The translations under genes were made by a program, and so were the position numbers. The notes under the pieces were generated by a model. It was not told the origin of the DNA. It saw nothing but the letters and a program-made list of their open reading frames with translations, and made no database searches. A stretch of 64,000 nucleotides of DNA, taken from assembly GCF_039536745.1 (NCBI RefSeq), contig NZ_BAAAZE010000003.1, positions 62,001 to 126,000 of the forward strand. Reading direction: 5' to 3'. Source of the stretch: Actimicrobium antarcticum (GTDB lineage: Bacteria > Pseudomonadota > Gammaproteobacteria > Burkholderiales > Burkholderiaceae_D). The first letter of the stretch is position 1. Each line of letters begins with the position of its first letter. Of the stretch, positions 1 to 9,297 are shown one piece after another.

Positions 1-1045
1 CCAGCGCGCCGTCCGGGTCGACGATGAGCTTGAGGAAATCGAGCACGTTGCGCGCATACAGTGCCGATGCGTCGGCCGCCAGCAGCGTGGCCAGATTCGG
101 CTCGCCGATGATGTGCACGCCGTATTTCGTGACGGTCTTGCCGAGTTCGGACAGGGGGCAATTGCCGCCCTGCTCGACGGCCATGTCGACGATGACCGAA
201 CCCGGCTTCATGGCTTTCACGGTGTCTTCGCTGATCAGGATCGGCGCCTTGCGGCCGGGGATCAGTGCCGTCGTGATGATGATGTCGGCCAGCTTGGCGC
301 GCTCGTGGACCAGTTCGGCCTGACGGCGCATCCAGTCGGGCGGCATCGCGCGGGCGTAACCGCCGGCACCTTGGGCGATTTCTCTTTCTTCATCGGTGAT
401 GTACGGCACATCCAGGAATTTCGCGCCGAGCGACTCGACCTGTTCCTTGACGGGAGGCCGCACATCGGACGCTTCGATCACCGCACCAAGGCGCTTCGCA
501 GTCGCGATTGCCTGCAGGCCGGCAACACCGACCCCCATGATCAGCATGCGTGCGGCCTTGACGGTACCGGCCGCCGTCATCAACATCGGCATGAAACGCT
601 GATACGTATTGGCAGCCAGCAGCACGGCCTTGTAACCGGCGATGTTGGCCTGCGAGGACAGCACATCCATCGATTGCGCGCGCGTGATGCGCGGCGCGGC
701 TTCGAGCGCGAAGGCGACCAGTCCGTGCGCAGCCATGGCGGCGGTGTTGTCGGCATCGAACGGATTGAGCATGCCGATGACGACCGTGCCGGTCTTGAGC
801 AACGGCAGTTCGGTGGCAGATGGCGCACGCACTTTCAGGACCATCTCGGCCGCGAACGCATCAACGGCGGTGCCGATGGTAGCGCCAGCGGTCAGGTAGG
901 CGTCATCGGTGACGCTGGCATTGATACCGGCGCCAGCTTGCACGACGACGGTATGTTTGGCGGCGATCAATTTCTTGACGGTCTCGGGGGTGGCGGCAAC
1001 GCGGGTTTCTCCCTGCCGCGTTTCGGCGGGTATGCCGATTCTCAT
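1..1045 (-). CDS. pntA: NAD(P) transhydrogenase subunit alpha (N-terminal 348 codons, cut by window edge)
   Basis: Reading the minus strand from an ATG at 1045 gives an open frame to the left edge beginning MRIGIPAETRQGETRVAATP, the typical start of the alanine dehydrogenase/PNT family. A dinucleotide-binding stretch (MGVGVAGLQAIATAKRLGA) follows near residue 180, then DVRPPVKEQVESLGAKF and a TTALIPGRKAP segment. The enzyme is the soluble NAD(H)-binding part of the proton-translocating transhydrogenase, which makes NADPH at the expense of the proton gradient. The 3' end and the expected pntAB partners lie outside the window. A GAGAAGCT-like Shine-Dalgarno precedes the ATG (TTTGGAGAAGCTC). The family is clear; the exact architecture (one-part or split alpha subunit) cannot be seen. 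Confidence 0.93.
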   Translation of the reverse strand, partial: MRIGIPAETRQGETRVAATPETVKKLIAAKHTVVVQAGAGINASVTDDAYLTAGATIGTAVDAFAAEMVLKVRAPSATELPLLKTGTVVIGMLNPFDADNTAAMAAHGLVAFALEAAPRITRAQSMDVLSSQANIAGYKAVLLAANTYQRFMPMLMTAAGTVKAARMLIMGVGVAGLQAIATAKRLGAVIEASDVRPPVKEQVESLGAKFLDVPYITDEEREIAQGAGGYARAMPPDWMRRQAELVHERAKLADIIITTALIPGRKAPILISEDTVKAMKPGSVIVDMAVEQGGNCPLSELGKTVTKYGVHIIGEPNLATLLAADASALYARNVLDFLKLIVDPDGAL

Positions 1046-1411
1046 GAGCTTCTCCAAAGAAATTAACTAACTGAATTTGAGTTGCAGGATAACCCAGCCG
1101 AAGAAAATTCAACCTCTGCTGTTTTTCCTTGCTAAAAACGCTGTGACCGATGGAAGACCAGCGCCGGACAATACCGCCTGAAAAAATCTGTGCTCAACGA
1201 TTCGCCGGCACGGACTTGCAAAAAAGGTAGCTGATTCTGCCGTTTTTTTCATGAATCGCCAAATGCTTGCTAAAAAAAACTTGTGCGCGAATAAACCCGC
1301 TGGAATTCCGTATAAGCAACATACCTCCATGCAAAACCATAAGTTAACCGGATCAGGCACCAACAGGCTTTTGCCGCACGGTAGAATGTTGCCACTTTGA
1401 AGGGAAGACCT
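1046..1411. other. Divergent intergenic region, pntA / Nudix gene
   Basis: This 366-bp stretch is more AT-rich than its neighbours and must hold the promoters of the divergent pntA and nudJ-like genes. It contains A and T runs and a weak dyad around 1226-1250 (GGTAGC...TGCC). I see no convincing coding frame or RNA gene. Confidence 0.4.
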
Positions 1412-1897
1412 ATGTCCGATATCTGGAAACCATCCGTGACTGTCGCTGCAATTATTGAGCGCAATGGCCAGTTCCTGATGGTCGAAGAAGAGACCAGCGA
1501 CGGCATCCGCTTCAACCAGCCGGCCGGCCATCTCGACCAGCACGAATCCCTCGCGCAGGCTGTAGTAAGAGAGACCCTCGAAGAAACCGCCCACGATTTC
1601 ACGCCCACCGCTCTGGTGGGCTTTTACATGGCGCGCTACCTGTCGGTACGCACCAATATCGATGTCACCTACTTGCGCTTTACCTTCTGCGGGGACGTCG
1701 GGGCGTCCTATGACCAGCCGCTGGATCACGGCATCATCCGTACGCTATGGATGACTTATGACGAACTGGTTGCCACCCGCGACCTGCATCGCAGCGATAT
1801 CGTGCTGCGCTGCGTCGATGATTATCTGGCAGGCAAGCGCATACCGCTGTCATTGCTGTACAGTGCTCCCTCGATTTTCGGAGAACTGAATGGGTAA
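1412..1897 (+). CDS. nudJ: Nudix hydrolase, NudJ-like
   Basis: 161-residue Nudix protein with a complete Nudix box at residues 39-59 (G39, E45, R53-E54, E57-E58 in the pattern GX5EX7REUXEE). NudJ-type enzymes hydrolyse nucleoside tri/diphosphates and HMP-PP in the cytoplasm. ATG 1412 is preferred to an upstream in-frame TTG because AAGGGAAG lies 5 bp ahead of it. Its stop overlaps the mnmA start by 8 bp, so the two genes are translationally coupled; this Nudix-mnmA pairing is common in betaproteobacteria. The substrate cannot be told from sequence. Confidence 0.88.
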   Translation: MSDIWKPSVTVAAIIERNGQFLMVEEETSDGIRFNQPAGHLDQHESLAQAVVRETLEETAHDFTPTALVGFYMARYLSVRTNIDVTYLRFTFCGDVGASYDQPLDHGIIRTLWMTYDELVATRDLHRSDIVLRCVDDYLAGKRIPLSLLYSAPSIFGELNG

Positions 1898-3014
1898 GAA
1901 AAAAGTAGTGATCGGCTTGTCCGGCGGCGTCGACTCCTCGGTCTCGGCCGCGTTGCTCAAAGAACAGGGCTATGAAGTGATCGGCCTGTTCATGAAAAAC
2001 TGGGAAGACGACGACGATTCCGAGTATTGCTCGACCCGCCAGGACTGGATCGACGCGGTCAGCGTGGCTGACGTCCTGGGCATCGATATCGAAGCCGTCA
2101 ATTTTGCGGCTGAGTACAAGGACCGGGTGTTTGCCGAATTCCTGCGCGAATACCAGGCCGGCCGTACGCCGAATCCGGATGTGCTGTGCAACGCCGAGAT
2201 CAAGTTCAAGGCATTTCTCGACCATGCGATGCATCTCGGTGCCGACCTGATCGCCACCGGTCATTACGCCCGCGTACGCCCGTCCGCCAGCGCAGAAGGT
2301 CGCTTTGAATTGCTCAAAGCGATCGATCACACCAAGGACCAGAGCTACTTCCTGCATCGCCTGAACCAGGCGCAGCTGTCAAAGACGCTGTTCCCGCTCG
2401 GCGAGATTCGCAAGACCGAGGTCCGCAAAATTGCCGAACAGCTGGGCTTGCCGAACGCGACCAAAAAGGATTCGACCGGCATCTGCTTCATCGGAGAGCG
2501 CCCTTTCCGCGAATTCCTGAACGGCTACCTGTCATACCAGCCAGGGCCAATGAAAACACCGGAAGGCGATATCGTCGGCGAGCACGTGGGCCTGAGTTTT
2601 TATACGCTGGGCCAGCGCAAGGGCATTGGTATCGGCGGCAAGAAAGCCCACCAGAATGTCGATGGCAACAGCGACGCCTGGTATGTCGCCCGCAAGGACA
2701 TGACGAACAATATTTTGTATGTGGTGCAGGGGCATGACCATCCGTGGCTGCTGTCGTCGGGGCTGGAGGCGTCGCAGTTGAGCTGGATCGCGGGTGACGC
2801 ACCGGGTGATGGCGCGCTGACTGCCAAGACGCGCTATCGGCAAGCGGATGTTGATTGCGCGTTGGCGATGCTGGACGTGCAACGGATGCAGGTGGGATTT
2901 ACAGCGCATCAGTGGGCTGTGACACCGGGACAGTCGGCGGTGCTGTATCAGGGGGACGTTTGTTTGGGGGGGGGAATCATTACGGTTCCGCTGGGTGAGG
3001 CGGCGGTCACCTGA
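1890..3014 (+). CDS. mnmA: tRNA-specific 2-thiouridylase MnmA
   Basis: 374 residues, usual length for MnmA. It thiolates U34 of tRNA-Lys, Glu and Gln using sulfur passed along the Tus relay. The PP-loop SGGVDSS is at residues 11-17. The catalytic cysteine is C100 in NPDVLC and the persulfide-forming partner is C199 in DSTGICF. Other conserved segments are GHYAR, KDQSYFL and TLGQRKGI. The gene starts inside the end of the Nudix gene and shares its transcript. Confidence 0.97.
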   Translation: MGKKKVVIGLSGGVDSSVSAALLKEQGYEVIGLFMKNWEDDDDSEYCSTRQDWIDAVSVADVLGIDIEAVNFAAEYKDRVFAEFLREYQAGRTPNPDVLCNAEIKFKAFLDHAMHLGADLIATGHYARVRPSASAEGRFELLKAIDHTKDQSYFLHRLNQAQLSKTLFPLGEIRKTEVRKIAEQLGLPNATKKDSTGICFIGERPFREFLNGYLSYQPGPMKTPEGDIVGEHVGLSFYTLGQRKGIGIGGKKAHQNVDGNSDAWYVARKDMTNNILYVVQGHDHPWLLSSGLEASQLSWIAGDAPGDGALTAKTRYRQADVDCALAMLDVQRMQVGFTAHQWAVTPGQSAVLYQGDVCLGGGIITVPLGEAAVT

Positions 3015-3155
3015 TGGTGGTTAAAGTCTGATTGCGATACCGGATGCTGCTGCGAGGGTTTGATAATTTTGGAACGCAGGACACTACCTTGCCACCCAAT
3101 TAATGTTCGCTGTTAGAACACCTTCATACCACTGGCACAATTCAGGAGAAAAATC

Positions 3156-3494
3156 ATGAGCGCACCCAAAATACCACCAGGCAAAAAAACCCACACCGAT
3201 AACGATCCACCACCCCCAAAGAAGCAAGACAAGCCTGACGGCGACCCAACTGCAACAAAGCCTGATACAAGCTCGTCGTCAACATCAACCACTTCTTTGA
3301 TGGATAGCGTGAATTCCGCGATTGCGAATGCGCCGGACGATACTATTCGCCAAAATCTCATGAATTATCAAAATCGGGTCCTTGATCAATACAATAATCA
3401 TCAGATCTCGGAGTCGCAATTCCGAGCAGAGGAAGCGAGGATACTCGACCAATTCTCGAAAGATGGCGATAGTAGCCGTGACATTGGTGGTTAA
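3156..3494 (+). CDS. Unknown small low-complexity protein
   Basis: 112 codons starting at an ATG with a good AGGAG 9 bp upstream (CAGGAGAAAAATC). The first half is Pro/Lys/Asp/Ser/Thr-rich and looks disordered (PPPPKKQDKPDGDP, then an S/T run); the second half is predicted helical and amphipathic (MDSVNSAIANAP... NLMNYQNRVLDQYNNHQIS). There is no signal peptide, membrane segment or motif I recognise. Base composition is clearly less GC-rich than mnmA and purB on either side, which suggests recent arrival or relaxed constraint. The strong ribosome site and non-random composition favour a real gene. Function unknown. Confidence 0.6.
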   Translation: MSAPKIPPGKKTHTDNDPPPPKKQDKPDGDPTATKPDTSSSSTSTTSLMDSVNSAIANAPDDTIRQNLMNYQNRVLDQYNNHQISESQFRAEEARILDQFSKDGDSSRDIGG

Positions 3495-3506
3495 ATCAGA
3501 AAGTAA

Positions 3507-3647
3507 ATACCCTCAGCCGGTAATGGATCCGCACACCGGACACTGACCGCACAGGCGTGGCCCGTCACGGACCACGCCGGCAAACATCTGTTTGACGTTA
3601 CCGAAGTTCAGCCGGAAACCAAGCGCCGGCGACACTACAACGATTAA
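3507..3647 (+). pseudogene. 46-codon open stub, possible 3' end of a lost gene
   Basis: A frame without ATG runs from just after a stop at 3504 to a TAA that interlocks with the purB stop on the other strand. It encodes a plausible protein tail (AQAWPVTDHAGKHLFDV ... ETKRRRHYND). The opposite strand is also open here and ends in CGQCPVCG, so the coding strand is uncertain. I do not recognise either product. It may be the remnant of a gene that once lay downstream of the small protein. Confidence 0.25.
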
Positions 3648-5011
3648 ACTTCCCTCGCCAATTTCTCTGCAATCCCGATGTAATTCGACGGCGTCATTGC
3701 CAGCAACAGCTCTTTCGCCTCCTGCGGAATCGCCAGCCCGATGATGAACTCGCGCAGCGCGTCCTTCGAAATACCCTTGCCGCGCGTGAGCTCCTTCAAC
3801 TGCTCATACGCATTCTCGACCGCATAGCGCCGCATCACGGTCTGCACCGGCTCGGCCAGCACTTCCCAGGTGGCTTCCAGATCTTCGGCCAGCCGTGCCG
3901 GATTGACTTCCAGCTTGTTCAGTCCGCGCAGGCAGCTGTCGTAGGCCAGTATCGTGTAGCCGAATGCGACACCGATATTGCGCAGTACGGTCGAATCGGT
4001 CAGGTCGCGCTGGAAGCGCGAGATCGGCAGTTTTTCCGACATGTGTTTCAGCATCGCATTGGCCAGGCCAAGGTTGCCTTCGGAGTTTTCGAAATCGATC
4101 GGATTGACCTTGTGCGGCATCGTCGACGAACCGATCTCGCCGGCTTTCAGGCGCTGCTTGAAGTAGCCGACCGAAATGTAGCCCCACAGGTCGCGATTCA
4201 GGTCCAGCAGGATGGTGTTGGTACGGCTAATGGCATCGAACAGTTCGGCCATGTAGTCGTGCGGTTCGATCTGGATCGTGTACGGGTTGTACGTCAGGCC
4301 GAGGCGCTGCTCGATGACGTTGCGCGAAAAGTTTTCCCAGTCAAAATCCGGATAGGCCGACAGATGCGCATTGTAGTTACCGACCGCACCATTCATCTTG
4401 CCCAGGATCTCGACCGCAGCAATGCGCTGTTCCGCGCGACGCAGACGGGCCACGACATTGGCGATTTCCTTGCCGAGCGTGGTCGGGCTGGCGGGCTGGC
4501 CGTGGGTGCGCGAGAGCATCGGCAGCGCCGCATTCTGATGTGCCAACTCGGTCAATTTGGCGATCACTGCCTGCAGCGCAGGCAACACCACTTCATTGCG
4601 CGCGGCCTTGAGCATCATGCCGTGCGAGGTATTGTTGATGTCTTCCGAGGTGCAGGCAAAGTGAATGAATTCGGACGCCGTGACCAGTTCCGGCACATCC
4701 TTGACCTGCTCCTTGAGCCAGTATTCGACCGCTTTCACATCGTGGTTGGTGACCGCTTCGATGGCCTTGATACGGGCGGCATCGGTCTCGCTGAAGTCGC
4801 TGGCGAGCTTGTCGAGCAAGGCGCTGGCCGCTGGCGAGAACGGCGTGATTTCACTGAAACCAGCTTGCGCCAGCGCCTGTAACCATGAGATCTCGACTTT
4901 CACGCGGTGATGCATGAAACCGGTTTCCGACAGGATTGGGCGGAGTGCATCGGTTTTGGTGGCGTAGCGACCATCGAGCGGGGACAGTGCGGAAAGTGGG
5001 GACAAAGGCAT
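3644..5011 (-). CDS. purB: Adenylosuccinate lyase
   Basis: 455 residues, almost the length of the E. coli enzyme. It catalyses two fumarate-releasing steps of purine synthesis (SAICAR to AICAR, adenylosuccinate to AMP). The fumarase-superfamily signature GSSTMPHKVNPIDFEN is present, together with the TEDINNTSHG region and the N-terminal LSPLDGRY. The start at 5011 (MPLSPLSALSPLDGRY) is chosen over a longer frame from 5056 because family members begin there. It converges with the upstream stub and is divergent from the glutathione transferase. Confidence 0.97.
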   Translation of the reverse strand: MPLSPLSALSPLDGRYATKTDALRPILSETGFMHHRVKVEISWLQALAQAGFSEITPFSPAASALLDKLASDFSETDAARIKAIEAVTNHDVKAVEYWLKEQVKDVPELVTASEFIHFACTSEDINNTSHGMMLKAARNEVVLPALQAVIAKLTELAHQNAALPMLSRTHGQPASPTTLGKEIANVVARLRRAEQRIAAVEILGKMNGAVGNYNAHLSAYPDFDWENFSRNVIEQRLGLTYNPYTIQIEPHDYMAELFDAISRTNTILLDLNRDLWGYISVGYFKQRLKAGEIGSSTMPHKVNPIDFENSEGNLGLANAMLKHMSEKLPISRFQRDLTDSTVLRNIGVAFGYTILAYDSCLRGLNKLEVNPARLAEDLEATWEVLAEPVQTVMRRYAVENAYEQLKELTRGKGISKDALREFIIGLAIPQEAKELLLAMTPSNYIGIAEKLAREV

Positions 5012-5300
5012 GATGGACGCTCGGCTGACAAAAATGGGAAGGCCGGATTTTACCATCCGTGGCGTGCGACTTCGTCATAAAGCAAGACTCTCGGCTTGCT
5101 ATCGTTGAGAACAAGCGGCGCCATGCGCGAGGCTGATTGACGCCCAGCGACGCGGATTGACGTGCCGGCATCCAGGCGATAACTTCCACCATTTTTGTCG
5201 CCTGGACTACAAAGTCCAACCTGCATCACCATTGACAACCCCGTTCTTCCGGCCAAAAAGCCGATGCTATAATCCGCCAAAATTCACCCGCAAAGTCACC

Positions 5301-5909
5301 ATGAAACTCATCGGCTCCACCACCAGTCCCTACGTTAGAAAAGTCCGTGTCGTCATGACGGAAAAGAAGCTCGATTACACGCTGGTGCTGGAGGATGTCT
5401 GGGCTGCCGACAGCACCATCCTTGCCAGCAATCCGCTGGGCAAAGTCCCTTGCCTGATGATGGAAGATGGCGGTGCGATGTTCGATTCGCGCGTTATCGT
5501 CGAATACATCGACACGCTCACGCCGGTATGCAAGCTGATTCCGGCGCAGGGCCGTGAGCGTGCCGAGGTCAAATGCTGGGAAGCGCTGGCCGATGGCGTC
5601 TGCGATGCGGCGATACTGGTGCGGCTGGAAAAATTGCTGCGCCCGGAAGCCCGGCAAAGCCAGGACTGGATAGACCGGCAATGGCTGAAGGTCCACGCGG
5701 GATTGAAAGCGATGTCGACCGGTCTGGCCGAGACGGCGTTTTGTAACGGCAACCAGTACACGCTGGCCGATGTGGCGGTGTGCTGCACGCTGGGCTGGCT
5801 GCTGTTCCGCTTTCCCGAACTCGACTGGCGAACTGACTATGCCAATCTGGCAAAACTGTATGACAAGGTGGCCGAGCGGCCTTCGTTCAAAGAAACACAG
5901 CCGCAATAG
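5301..5909 (+). CDS. Glutathione S-transferase family protein
   Basis: 202 residues. The N-terminal thioredoxin-like domain (MKLIGSTTSPYVRKVRV, then NPLGKVPCLMMEDG and the glutathione-contacting DSRVIVEYID) is followed by an all-helical C-terminal domain from about residue 85, with the N-capping region YTLADVAVCC. The active residue near the start appears to be Ser (TTSPYVRK). ATG 5301 is chosen because the longer frame upstream lacks family similarity. Conjugation substrate unknown; similar to the YibF/stringent-starvation-like cytosolic GST group. Confidence 0.9.
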   Translation: MKLIGSTTSPYVRKVRVVMTEKKLDYTLVLEDVWAADSTILASNPLGKVPCLMMEDGGAMFDSRVIVEYIDTLTPVCKLIPAQGRERAEVKCWEALADGVCDAAILVRLEKLLRPEARQSQDWIDRQWLKVHAGLKAMSTGLAETAFCNGNQYTLADVAVCCTLGWLLFRFPELDWRTDYANLAKLYDKVAERPSFKETQPQ

Positions 5910-5935
5910 CACCCTGCCAACTAACCAGCGCACGT

Positions 5936-5975
5936 AAAAAATCCTCCGGAACCGCAAGGTCCCGGAGGATTTTTT
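5936..5975. terminator. Bidirectional intrinsic terminator between gst and secF
   Basis: A 14-bp perfect stem (AAAAAATCCTCCGG / CCGGAGGATTTTTT) with a 12-nt loop, flanked by A-run and T-run, lies between the convergent glutathione transferase and secF. It can terminate transcription from either side. Confidence 0.9.
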
Positions 5976-5998
5976 CATGCTGCATGCAAGTTGCGCGG

Positions 5999-6937
5999 TC
6001 AGACCACCGCGCCACCCGTTTCATCTTTTTCCTTGATCGGCTTGATCAGGTCTTCGCGCTTGATACCGAGCCACATGGCGACCGCAGCCGCCACGAACAC
6101 CGACGAATAAATACCGAAACAAATACCAATCGTCAGCGCCACCGCAAAGTAGTGCAGCGACGGACCGCCAAATACCAGCATCGACAGCACCATCAACTGG
6201 GTCGAGCCGTGCGTGATGACGGTACGCGAGATCGTGCTGGTGATCGCGCTGTCGATGACCTCGACTACCGAGGTCTTGCGCTGCGAACGGAAGTTTTCAC
6301 GGATACGGTCAAACACCACCACCGATTCATTCACCGAATACCCCAGTACGGCCAGCACGGCTGCCAGCACCGTCAGTGAAAACTCCCACTGGAAGAACGC
6401 AAAGAAGCCCAGGATGATGATCACGTCATGCAGGTTGGCGATGATCGCCGAGACGGCGTATTTCCACTCGAACCGGATCGCCAGGTAAATCATGATCCCG
6501 AGGATCACCATGCCCAGCGCGGTCAGGCCGTTCTGCGCCAGTTCCTCACCCACCTGCGGTCCGACATACTCGACGCGGCGCAGCTCGACGGTAGCATCCC
6601 GTGCTTTCAGCGCTTCCAGCACCTTGCCGCTTTGCTGCGCCGTATTGACACCCTTTTGCGCCGGCAAGCGGATCATCACATCCTGCGCCGTGCCGAAGTT
6701 CTGGATCTGGTTGTCGGTATAACCGAGGCCTTCAACGGTCTTGCGGATATCTTCGATATTGGCCGGATTCTTGTACGACACTTCGATCAGCGTGCCGCCC
6801 TTGAACTCGATCGAAAAATGCAGGCCGTTATAGAACAGGAAGAACACGGCAGCGACAAACGTCAATGCCGAGATCGCGTTGAAAACCAACGCATGCCGCA
6901 TGAACGGAATGGTTTTCTTGATGCGGAATAATTCCAT
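5999..6937 (-). CDS. secF: Protein translocase subunit SecF
   Basis: 312 residues. N-terminal membrane segment (about 17-37), the SecF motif region GLHFSIEFKGGTLIEV, a periplasmic P4 domain, then five more membrane segments ending in a Lys/Glu-rich tail. SecDF uses the proton gradient to pull exported proteins through SecYEG. The start ATG at 6937 shares one base with the secD stop (TAATG), a strict translational coupling. Last gene of queA-tgt-yajC-secD-secF. Confidence 0.96.
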   Translation of the reverse strand: MELFRIKKTIPFMRHALVFNAISALTFVAAVFFLFYNGLHFSIEFKGGTLIEVSYKNPANIEDIRKTVEGLGYTDNQIQNFGTAQDVMIRLPAQKGVNTAQQSGKVLEALKARDATVELRRVEYVGPQVGEELAQNGLTALGMVILGIMIYLAIRFEWKYAVSAIIANLHDVIIILGFFAFFQWEFSLTVLAAVLAVLGYSVNESVVVFDRIRENFRSQRKTSVVEVIDSAITSTISRTVITHGSTQLMVLSMLVFGGPSLHYFAVALTIGICFGIYSSVFVAAAVAMWLGIKREDLIKPIKEKDETGGAVV

Positions 6938-8811
6938 TACAGCTCCTTCTTTTCTGGGGTCGGCTTCCAGATCTGGCCGATCGACAGGCTGGTGAGTTTT
7001 TTGCGACGACCGTACCAGAGGTTGGCCAGCCCGCGCGAGACGAACACGGACGAGAAGATCGAGGTCATGATGCCCAGGCAATGCACCACAGCGAACCCGC
7101 GGATCGGACCGGAACCAAAAATCAGCAAGGCCAGTCCGGCGATCATGGTCGTCACGTTCGAGTCGATGATGGTGGCCCAGGCCCGATCGAAACCGATCGT
7201 GATGGCCGCCTGCGGCGAGTTGCCGGCGCGAAGTTCTTCACGAATACGCTCATTGATCAGCACGTTGGCATCGATCGCCATACCCAGCGTCAGGGCGATG
7301 GCGGCAATGCCCGGCAGCGTCAGTGTGGCTTGCAGCGTCGACAGCATCGCGACCAGCAGCAACAGGTTGACCGACAAGGCCACCACGCTGAAGACGCCGA
7401 ACAGCATGTAATAAATGATCATGAACACTGCGATCGCGGCAAAACCGTACTGGGTCGAATGGAAACCTTTGGCGATGTTCTCGGCCCCGAGTTGCGGCCC
7501 GATCGTGCGTTCTTCGACAAAGTCCATCGGTGCGGCCAGCGAACCGGCGCGCAACAGCAGTGACAGGTCGCCGGCAGCTTCGGGCGAACCCATGCCGGTA
7601 ATCTGGAAGCGCGCGCCGAGTTCATCGCGAATGGTAGCCACGGTCAGGACTTCGCCCTTGCCTTTTTCAAACAGGACGATGGCCATCGACTTGCCGACCC
7701 GGTCGCGGGTGGCGTCGCGCATCTTGCGACCACCGTCACCATTGAGGTCGATCCCGACCGCTGGTTGCTGGTTCTGGTCGAAGCTGGCGCTGGCGCTGGA
7801 AATATAGTCACCGGTGATGATCGGATCTTTGTACAGCACCACGGGCACGCCCTTGCCGACCTTGAACAGCTCGGAATTGAACGGGATGGCGGCAGTTTCT
7901 TCGGTGCCGCGACTGATCGATTCGTCGACCATGCGCACTTCCAGCGTGGCCTGGCGGCCGATGATGTCCTTGGCCCGGCTGACGTCCTGCACACCCGGCA
8001 ATTGCACCACGATGCGGTCGGCACCCTGGCGCTGAATGATCGGTTCGGCTACGCCCAGTTCATTCACGCGACGGCCGAGGGTGGCGATGTTCTGGTTGAC
8101 CGCATCGTCCTGCGCGGTTTTCAATGCGGCTTCTTTCAGCGTGATGACCAGCTTCGGGTCGGTGCCCTCGACGCCATCCGTGAGCAGGATGTCCGGCAAT
8201 TGCGACGCCAGGATTTCCCTGGATTTTTCACGTGAGTCGACATCGCGATACAGCACTTCGATGGCGTTACCATTGCGGCTGATGCCGGCATGGCGGATGC
8301 CCTTGTCGCGCAGCAGGCTGCGCACGCCACTCTGCAATCCCTGCAGGCGCTTGGTCAGCACCGCGCGGGTATCGACCTGCAACAGGAAATGCACGCCACC
8401 GCGCAGGTCGAGCCCGAGATACATCGGGAACGCATGCAGGCTTTGCAGCCATTGCGGCGTGTTGTGCAGCAGGTTGAAGGCGACCAGGTAGGTCGGGTCA
8501 GTCGGATCGGTGTTGAGTTCCTTTTCCAGCAGTGCCTTGGCCTTGAACTGGGTGTCGGGGTCCTTGAAGCGGGCCCGCACCGAGCCATGCGCGCCATTGA
8601 CTTCGTAGTACAGGCCGGTCGATGGCAGGCCGCCTTTTTGCAGCACGTCCTGGACGCGCGCGAGCACACCGGCTTCGAGCTTGACGGTGGCCTTGCCGCT
8701 GCTGATTTGTACGGCCGGTGATTCACCGAAGAAGTTCGGCACCGTGTAGATCACGCCGAAAACCAGCGCGACCACGATGATGATGTATTTCCAGAGAGGA
8801 TAGCGATTCAT
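6937..8811 (-). CDS. secD: Protein translocase subunit SecD
   Basis: 624 residues. Membrane segment at about 6-24, large periplasmic P1 domain with the D1 motif LDLRGGVHFLLQVD near residue 135, and a C-terminal bundle of membrane helices including GMAIDANVLINERIREEL. Acts with SecF as a proton-driven motor on the periplasmic side of SecYEG. Start at 8811 (MNRYPLWKYIIIV) puts the first membrane helix at the N terminus; the longer frame to 8877 lacks family resemblance. Confidence 0.97.
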   Translation of the reverse strand: MNRYPLWKYIIIVVALVFGVIYTVPNFFGESPAVQISSGKATVKLEAGVLARVQDVLQKGGLPSTGLYYEVNGAHGSVRARFKDPDTQFKAKALLEKELNTDPTDPTYLVAFNLLHNTPQWLQSLHAFPMYLGLDLRGGVHFLLQVDTRAVLTKRLQGLQSGVRSLLRDKGIRHAGISRNGNAIEVLYRDVDSREKSREILASQLPDILLTDGVEGTDPKLVITLKEAALKTAQDDAVNQNIATLGRRVNELGVAEPIIQRQGADRIVVQLPGVQDVSRAKDIIGRQATLEVRMVDESISRGTEETAAIPFNSELFKVGKGVPVVLYKDPIITGDYISSASASFDQNQQPAVGIDLNGDGGRKMRDATRDRVGKSMAIVLFEKGKGEVLTVATIRDELGARFQITGMGSPEAAGDLSLLLRAGSLAAPMDFVEERTIGPQLGAENIAKGFHSTQYGFAAIAVFMIIYYMLFGVFSVVALSVNLLLLVAMLSTLQATLTLPGIAAIALTLGMAIDANVLINERIREELRAGNSPQAAITIGFDRAWATIIDSNVTTMIAGLALLIFGSGPIRGFAVVHCLGIMTSIFSSVFVSRGLANLWYGRRKKLTSLSIGQIWKPTPEKKEL

Positions 8812-8910
8812 GGTTATGCGTTCGACTGCGTTCGAGAGTGGGCGGCATGCGCCGGGGAATGCCAGGTGGGCGTGCAAACGGCGCCGTTGAAGGCGCCGTT
8901 GCGAACCTGC

Positions 8911-9240
8911 TTACATCGCCTTGATGGTGCCTTTTGGCAGCAGCGTGGTAATCGCTGCTTTCTGGACCATGATTTCGGTACCGTTGGCGATTTCGACGGT
9001 GACATACGCTTCGGAGACTTTGGTGATCTTGCCGAGGATGCCGCCGGAGGTCACGACTTCATCGTTCTTGGCCAGAGCGTCCATCATCGATTTCTGTTCT
9101 TTCTGACGCTTCATCTGTGGACGAATCATCAGGAAATACAGCACCACGAACATCAGGATGATCGGCAGGAAGCTGGTCAGGTTGCTGCTCAGGCCGAGGC
9201 CGTCCAGCGGGCTTTGCGCGTAAGCGTTGGTAATGAACAA
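8911..9240 (-). CDS. yajC: Preprotein translocase subunit YajC
   Basis: 109 residues with one membrane helix (about 25-43, FLPIILMFVVLYFLMIRPQ) followed by the soluble YajC domain (DEVVTSGGILGKI ... VEIANGTEIMVQKAAI). It associates with SecDF. The start codon is TTG at 9240: no ATG or GTG precedes it in frame before a stop, and GGAG lies 6 bp ahead. A rare start may keep YajC output low relative to its neighbours. Confidence 0.95.
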   Translation of the reverse strand: MFITNAYAQSPLDGLGLSSNLTSFLPIILMFVVLYFLMIRPQMKRQKEQKSMMDALAKNDEVVTSGGILGKITKVSEAYVTVEIANGTEIMVQKAAITTLLPKGTIKAM

Positions 9241-9297
9241 GGTGAACTCCAGAGGATTGATAAATTGAACGGCATTCTAGCATCGGGGCCGCACGCT

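Noticed and set aside
113..1066. 317-codon plus-strand frame at the left end
   Set aside because: It is antisense to pntA, whose minus-strand frame has clear family motifs.
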